A DNA stretch of 64,000 nucleotides from Biomphalaria glabrata (taxonomy: Eukaryota > Mollusca > Gastropoda > Planorbidae), in NCBI RefSeq assembly GCF_947242115.1, contig NC_074715.1, positions 26,123,876-26,187,875 on the forward strand, written 5' to 3'. This document shows positions 13,001 through 22,000 of this stretch, piece by piece; positions within the stretch are counted from its first letter, which is position 1, and each line of letters starts with the position of its first letter. Under the pieces are notes generated by a model. The model made no database searches and had not been told where the DNA came from. It was given only the letters and a program-made list of their open reading frames with translations. The translations under genes and the position numbers were made by a program.

Positions 13001-16000
13001 CATGATTATAATTTTAAAATTAATATGATACTTATACTTATATTATATATAACTAATATAAGTAATATATTATTTATATATATATTGTAAAATTGTAACT
13101 TAAAAGTAAAAGATTGTCTTAGATTATCATTATTATCATTATATTATCATTTATCATTATGGTAATTCTGCAGGAGTTCAAGGGGCAGCCATCTTTGTTA
13201 TTGTTTAGACTGTAATCTTGTATCTTGGGTTTTCTCTCCGATTTGGGTTTTTGTTTGTTTTTATTTTTGAAGCTAAATAATATGCTAGATCTAGCTATAC
13301 CGGTAGCATCTAGTCCTAATACGTCTATTAATTAGACTCATAATCTAACTGCTAGAACTAGACTAATTACTATATTAATATGACAAGGTTCTTAAGGGCA
13401 ATAAAGGTCAATTAATTTTTGGTAATAAACTGTGCTGATATTTATTGTAGGCCTAGTTAAATTTAGATTCTCTATATCAGAATAATTCAGAATAGATATA
13501 GACAATATTTAACAATTAAAAAGAAGACAGAACAATAAGAAGCGTATTGTATTAACACCAAGTCAAAATTAAAAGAAAAAAAAGCATTGCTTTGAAAACA
13601 CAGAAGTCATGTCAATTCTTGGTATTTTTTAAGACAGCAGTTCCCGTTAGACACAAGTATATTGCGTAGGCGTGTAAATGACGGCATATATTTGATCAAT
13701 AATTATATTGTCTTCAATTCTCTCTCATGATTTAGTTCTTGCTAGTGGCCATTTTTTAAAATGTATAATATCACTATCTTAAAGCTTCTGGCACTATTGG
13801 TATAAATTAGAGATATTAAAAACAAAATTAAAAAAAACAACAAATTTATAAAAATATATACATATTTATTTACATAAGATTTTTTTTATTTTTTAAATTT
13901 TATTTATAGAAATATAAAATATAACTACCAGTATTTACAATAAATTAATAAATAAACTATTTACAAAGATGATGTACACATTTATATATAACAGATTTTA
14001 AAATACACAAAAGATATGTACAGATTAATTTAAAACATTTATGTTACATCTAAAGTCTTTCTATACATTTCATAATATGTATATACATTATGTACTTTAA
14101 AGTTTTATACATAGCAGAATGTAGGGAACCTCTAAATTCAATGTAACTATGCAAGACCGGGGAAACACCAGCTGCACACAAATTTAAAAGTTTTCAACTC
14201 TTTAGCAGTCAAATCTTTGGCATGAGTGCAGATAGTGTGCCACCAAGAGTCACAGAGAATCTAGAGGTCCCCACGGTCCCTTGTGCCACACCCAAGCAGT
14301 TTTCATTCTTGAAATAGCCCACGTCGTCGACCATCACATTACCCTCCTTTTCCAATTCTACCTCCATATCTTTTCTTGTCAACGGATCCTCATTTTTGTC
14401 TATGCCACAGTCTTTTCCATCAGTTGTTCCTCTGACCTGCTTTGATTGTTTCACTTGTCTTTTTCTTGGCTCCTTTGGTTTTTTTCTTTCTTTTGGGATT
14501 TTCTTTTGCTCAGTCAATTTTCTTTTCTCTTTCTTTTCTTCTTCATTTTTCTTGTTTTCCTCTTCTCGTTTCTTTTTCTTTTCCTCTCTTTTTAATTTGT
14601 TTTCTGTTTTCTTTTTTTCTATTTCATCTTTATCATCAATTCTCCTTTTTAATACATTTCTAAATTCCTCGCCGCTGATTACCCATGGTAATGTTGGAGT
14701 GGTCTTTGATTTTTTTCTTAGTACCTTTCACAAAAGAAGGTAGTTTGAATATATTGTCATAAGATATTGTGGCTTTGGGTGGAGTGGATTTGGGCGGCGT
14801 AACTTTAGTTTGAGCATCATTGGTTTCTCTAAAGGCATGCGCAACAGCGCGAATCAGAGCGGTAAATTTGTCAAATTTTGTTTCATGATACGAATCAGGA
14901 AAACTATGGTTTTGTGGGTCTTCAAGTCTGGTGAAAAACAACTCACATTTTGTCATTTCATCAAATATGAAATGTGAATGTTCTTTCAAAGCATTTATTT
15001 GCTGAGTATTGAATTCCAGAGGGCTGGAGATAGGGCTTTCTGGCGGAGCTTCATTAGTCGAAATATGGCAAATGACTGGTGATGTACATGGTGAGTCGGA
15101 TGACTCTTTACTAACTGGGTAGGCTATAGGTGGGACTGGTGTTAGAGACACCTCTGTCTGAACAATACATGTACTGTCTATAGGCGTTCCTTTTGGGTCT
15201 GGAAATATTAAGGGTGTGAGTGCCAAATATAGAATTCTCTTTAAGTTGATGAGTCATCAGATTTAAAAATAGCCCTAAGCCCATGACCCCTCCCATTGTT
15301 TACCGTATGATAAAAAAAAATAATTCCATACCTCTCAAGTTTGTCTTGACATGAACTTTGCCTTGTCAAGGAAAAGGAAGCAAAACGTAGCAGACGTGAA
15401 AAAAAAAAGGCGCATGCGCAGTAGCAATATAGTAGTAATTCGGTAAACATTCCAATAAAAAAGTTATAGCAATAAAAAGTGAACTGTTCGAACCTCTTGT
15501 CAAATCGGGACTGCTCGAACTTCGCACTTTACTCTAGATCTACTCTAGTAATAAGTAGATCTAGAATCTAGATGAGTAGTAATTCGGTAAACATTCCAAT
15601 AAAAAAGTTAAATAGCAATAAAAAGTGAACTGTTCGAACCTCTTGTCAAATCGGGACTGCTCGAACTTCGCACTTTACTCTAGATCTACTCTATGTTAGA
15701 CACCTTATTTATAGTTTAGTTATTTAGCGACGCACCATAGAAGACGCATATTGAACGGGACTAGTGACGTTTGGGATATGTTGGGTTAGAGACCGGAAAA
15801 TCAGTTAGCGATAGAATCCTTTAGTGACAGAGACTTTTACTGTGGCCTTTTATTAGAATAAATATATGTGAAGTTGTTCATCAGCGTTGACTACATCTCT
15901 TCACTAGTTAAAACCGATGTGTTTGTTTTGTCTGGATTGTTGATCAACTACACGGAATACACCCGAACAATTACACCCAAACGCTTGCAGAGTAATTGGT

Positions 16001-19000
16001 TGAAATTCAACAGTCATCCATAGTTGACCTCAAGACAGCCTGAACAAGCAACATCACAGTGGCGACCCCAACGCCTGAAGCCCGGATGAACCCGAACCTC
16101 GAAGCCGAACATTGAACCGGACCTCGAAGCTGAACGTTTACTCAGGTGAGGGTCGTGCACTCGAAGATATAAAGTTTCATCGGAGTACGGCTGAACACAG
16201 CATCATCGCAGAGTGACTTTGTTCTAGATCTACATGCAGTCGTCGCCTGTTTGAACGTACGTTCAACGAGCCGTTAACTCAGGGTGACCTTCGTCAGGAC
16301 CGTAATCATCGCAACGTCTGGTCTACTCAACGAGTATATTATCAATGCCTGATCTTCGTATGCTGAATCGACCTACAACCAGAGGAACCGTTCATTCATA
16401 ACGGGTGAGAGATCGTTAGTGAACCTGTTGGACATATTTTTTCTTCGCTTGAGAAAACAGTCGTAGGAGCCACATCGAGTATCAAGTTTTACCTCGTCAG
16501 TTTTGAGAAGGACAGTTTGCCCGCTGTCAGAAGTATTGTGAGCACTACAAGTTTGGTAGCTAACTAAATCGCTCTGTCGTCTTACCCTTTGAGAGATTCT
16601 TGTGGAGCAGTTTGCTCATTGAACCGGTTGCTTGCCACTTTTATAACGGTCACTGTATTTAACCTTTGGAAGGTTAGTGAAATCGTATTTGTCGTTGCTG
16701 GACATTGATATATTTATTATACGTTGGTCTAGACCATATCTAGACTTGTTGATATTGAAGTAGTGGAAACAGCTACATCCACTTAATTTTGTTGAAAACC
16801 ATTAATCGTATAACGGAACGTCGTTGGAGGTGACCTTGGTCTCACCTAGTCTACATTGGACATTTTGGTCTAGTGAAGCAACATACAACAGCAAACTTCG
16901 TCATACTACCAGAGTAGCAGCAGAAGCTGTGAACTATTTTAGAGAACCGTTATTCGTCAGCCCAGATCAAGTCATCGTCAAAGTCGTTATTCGTCAGCCC
17001 AGATCAAGTCATCGTCAAGAAAGTCGTTATTCGTCAGCCCAGATCAAGTCATCGTCAAGAAATTCGTTATTCGCCAGTCGTCCAGATCAAGTTGCCGTCA
17101 AGAGACTGTTATTTGTCAGTAGTCGTTTACGCAAATCAAGTCGTCGCCAGGAGAACTGTTAACCTATTCGTCAGTAACTGTGTACACAAAGTCGTCGGAA
17201 CTACACATACAGTCATCAACAGTCGTCGAAGAAACTGAAACATTTTGCTGTGGCATATCAAGACATCTGTGGCATTACGTGGGATACTCGACACGGATTG
17301 TATCCACTGGTAGCACCGGAGAACAGAGTCAGAACTGGAAGAGAGGCAGTGGAGTTTGTTGTGATCTATCATATTCGGGAATCCGAACAAAGGGGATCTT
17401 TCTTATCAAAAGCTAAGTGCCATTTTTCTTATTAGTATATGTTTAGATTGCCCTTAGAAATAGATTTTGTCTAAATTTGGTACGTTAGCCTGAGTAAAAT
17501 TCAGGTGGTGCGCCTTAAAACCCGTCGGGGTAGGAGACGTAATTTAGATGAAAAACTATATTATACGTTTAGGATAGTGATTTTTTTGTTTGTGTAAACG
17601 TCATATCCATTGTTGCTTGGTTACTTCGTGATGTTATTAATGTGTGCCATATTGTCATATCCCAACCCATAGCGATAGTCTCATTTAATTATTTCATTTG
17701 TGTATATTATTTTAAATTATTTATTTTTATTAATTTAATTAGATCTGTAATTTTTTCACTTAATGATAGAAAGTACAGGTAGGATTCTTTTATTGTGAAT
17801 CAGACTAAAATACATTTTAGTTTGAGCGGTTAAAATCAAATATGATTTTGCCATGAGAATAATGCCGAAACTGGCATTGTAGTCAAACATTGTCGTCTGG
17901 CTAATTTTAGATCCACAAATTTTTGTACATCTCGTTGGTACATTTAATCATCTAGACTCTAATTTGGAATATTATTATTAATTGCAAGATGAATGAAGGT
18001 AGTACATTCTAGATATATATATCTTGTTAAAGATATATTTGACATTGTATAAACATATTTGTTTCATATGGTTAAATAGAACCATAATTTCTGGATTAGA
18101 TCTATCTTATCTACTCTAGACTCTAGATAGTCTTAGAAGCTACTGAGTACTCTATAGACACTTCAGTCACATCAGATTTTAAAATTGATCATAGTTATTC
18201 ATACTAATAGTCATAGTGCTCTTGATAACTGTAGACCTAAATGGTACTATTATATATACTATAATATACTAGATTTAAATTTGTGTGATATTAATATACA
18301 GATTTGAATATAACTCAGACAAGATTTACACATTTACTAAATCTATAGAGACATAACACTTAAAACTTGTATAAAAGTTTGTAAAAACTTAAATATAAAA
18401 TAAGTTAAAGTATAGCCATAACTAATATAGGCTAAGTAAAAATATATAAATTTGGGTGAAAATAAAATACAATGGCTACATCATCATATGTGGACCTTAA
18501 GGAGGTTAAGGAAACAGCTATACAGGATGGAAAGGCCATGGAGTTAAAAGGAAAGGACTTAGCAGCTTATGTACAGCAAGTTGTGAGGGAAGAAATGGAA
18601 AGACAAGAAAGGATCAGAAAGGAAGAATATGAGAAGCAAAAAGAGGACCAAGAAAGGCAAGACAAAGAGAGAGAAAAAACTAGAGAGCATGAAGCTAAAA
18701 TGGAGAAGATGAGATTGGATGCAGTACAAGCCAGAGCTCAAACTGAACAAGGAAATAACACAAATAACTCAAATAATATTACCACACAAAGAGACAACCC
18801 TAATTCGCAAACATGGCTGAAGAGAAAGATACAAAGTTTTGATGAACAGAAGGATGACATTGGTGATTTTCTGAAAAGATATGAGGCAAAAATGTCTACA
18901 TTTAATATGCCAGAAGAAGAATGGTCTGAAATACTGATAGACTTTGTTCATGGTCAAGCTCTAACAATATGCCAAAATCATGACCATCATATTGATGATA

Positions 19001-22000
19001 GCTATCAGGTTTTGAAAAGAGAGTTGTTGAATGCCTATGGTCATAATGCTACAACTTTCAGAAAGAAATACTTTGACAATATACCATCATTAGGAATAGA
19101 ACCCCAAACTACCATTAATATGGAAAAGAATTTTTTCAATAAGTGGGTAAAATTAGAAAAAGTGATAAACTCTTATGAGGGATTAAAAAAATTTATTCTA
19201 GTGGACAACTTTGTAAATAAATGTGATCCTCAATTACAATCTTTTATTAGAGAAAGAAACCCAAGAACTATAGATGAAATAACAGAGATAATGAGAGTAT
19301 ACAAAAATGCCTATCCAAATAAACCATTTTCTGATAGGGATAAGAGCAAAGTAGATTTAATAGGATACACCAAAGAAAATGTTGATAGAAGTAGAAATAG
19401 AAGCAGATCAAATAGTGGAAATAGAAAATATAGTGAAATAACCTGTTTTAAATGTCAAGGAAAAGGTCATATAGCAGCTAACTGTAGAAGAGGGAATAGT
19501 AGGTCTGGAAGTAGAAATAGATACAATGAACAAAATAACAGTAGATATAGGAGTAGAGATAGGAATGACAGGGGAAATTATAGAAATAGAAGTTACAGTA
19601 GGGAATACAAAAATAAAGGTACAGATAGGGTATATTTCATGGAAGGAAATAGGAACAATTTTGCAGTGTACCCAGGGTTTGTAGATAGAATTCCGGTGGA
19701 ATTAATCAGGGATTCAGGTTGTAACACTTTGGCAGTAAAAACTAAATTTGTCAAACCCCATTGGTATAAAGGGTTTACTAGGAAAGTAGAATTAGCAGAT
19801 GGCACCGTAAGGGAATTTAAAGCTATAAGGGTATACATTGAAACTCCATTTTTCACTGGTTATTGTGATGGCATTGCAATACCAGAAATGAGATATGATA
19901 TGTTAGTAGGAAACATAAAAGGAGTTAAAGAATGTTCAAGAAAAGAATTAGAAGACTGGCAAAACAAATACAAAAACATAAGACAAAATCATGAAAACAT
20001 AGAAACACAAAATATAACAAGTATGGTAATAACAAGATCAATGGATAAACAAGAAGAGAAACAGGAAAATACAATAAATGTAATAAGTAATGATGAAGAA
20101 AAAGAAACCAGTAATGTAATACAAATAGAAAATACAGATGTTAAGGAAAGAGAGATAGAAAATGAAACACAAAATAGTCTTGAAACACAAATATCTCAAA
20201 GTGAAAAAGAAACAATACCCAAATTTGCATTAGAACAAATGAATGACAATATTATTGGGAAAATATATTCAAGAATATCAGATAAAAACAATAATAATCC
20301 AATGGAGAAATTTTGTATAGAGAATAAAATATTATTTAGACAAACAAGTAATGATAACAAAAAAATAAAACAACTTGTCTTACCACAGAAATATTGGAAA
20401 GATGTTTTAATCATGACACATGATAATAATTTAGCAGCACATAGGGGAGTAAAGAAATGTTATAGGAATTTGTCAAAACAAGTATTTTGGCCCAAAATGA
20501 AAGCAACAATCAATAAATACATAAACTCATGTGACATATGTCAAAAGAGATCTAACAAAAGCTTAGCGAATAAAGCACCCATTCAAGAAATGGATGAACC
20601 TACAGAACCATTTTGGTAAGTATCTATTGATTTAATAGGTCCTTTAATTCAAACTGAAAATAATAATAAATACATTCTAACAGTAATAGACATGTTTAGT
20701 AGATACCCAGAAGCAATCTCATTATCAAATACAAGTGCAGAAAATATCATTAATGCCATAACTCAAAAAGTAATTACATGACATGGTATACCTAAAATTA
20801 TATTGAGTGATCAGGGATCTCAGTTTAAGTCAGAACAATTTAAGAAATGGACTAAACAATATAATATACAACACATATACTCTTCAGTTTACCACCCAGA
20901 GAGTAACGGTTTATGTGAACGGTATGGTGGTTCACTAAAAAGATCACTAACAAAAATAATTCAGAATAATCAGAACAAATGGGATCATTACATTAACTAT
21001 GTACTATTTGCTCATAGAAACAACATCCATGAAGCAACACAATTTTCACCATATGAAATAATACATGGAAGAAAACCTAGAGATGAATTAGATGTTTTTA
21101 AAGAAAATCTAATAGGCAATGAGAATAAATTAAATAATGACAATGAAACAACAATCACAACAGAATTGAAAGAAATATGGACTCAAGCATATAACAACAA
21201 TAAGAAGTACAAACAAAGTGCTCATGAGAATCTAAATAAGAAAAGACAATTGAAAACACTAGAAGTAGGAAACAATGTATTAATATTAATAAATGACCTG
21301 AAAAATAAAATTGGTAAACAATGGAAAGGTCCATTTAAGGTGATAAAACAAATTAATGATGTGAATTATCAAATTGAAATAAATGGGAAAATTAAAACAT
21401 ATCACATAAATAATTTGAAACTATATCATGATAGAGAAGATGAGTTGATACAAAACATTCAGGAAGAAATAGAAAATACATTTTCAGAAAGAGAAGAATG
21501 CTTGATGATAATAACAAATGAAAATCACAATGAAAATGATATTAAGGAAATACCTGTAATAGAAACAAAAGAGAATCAAACTTGGCAAAAGATTAATCTT
21601 AATAATTTAACTAAGGAAAAGTCAAAAGATATAACTAAAATAATACAGGAATACAAAGAAATTTTTTCCAGCATACCAGGAAAAACAAATGTTATTAAAC
21701 ATGACATTAAAGTAACAGACCCAAAACCTATCAAGCTTAAGCCATATAGAATACCGCTACATTTACAAGACAAAGTAAAAAAAGAAATAGACAATCTACT
21801 AGAATCAGGTATAATTGAACCATCAACATCTCCTTATGCTTCACCAATTGTGATAGCCAAAAAGAAAAATGGAGATATACGGTTATGTATTGATTATAGG
21901 AAACTTAACAACATCACAGAATTTGACCCATATCCAATGCCAAATATAGAGGATATTTTACATAAATTAAATGGAGCAAAATTTTTTACTAAATTGGATT

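Noticed and set aside
13183-13197. YY1-like AAGATGGCTGCCC as an alternative DDX24 promoter and start
   Set aside because: The ATG in this motif runs into a stop after four codons, and the real exon 1 was found at 24408-24265.
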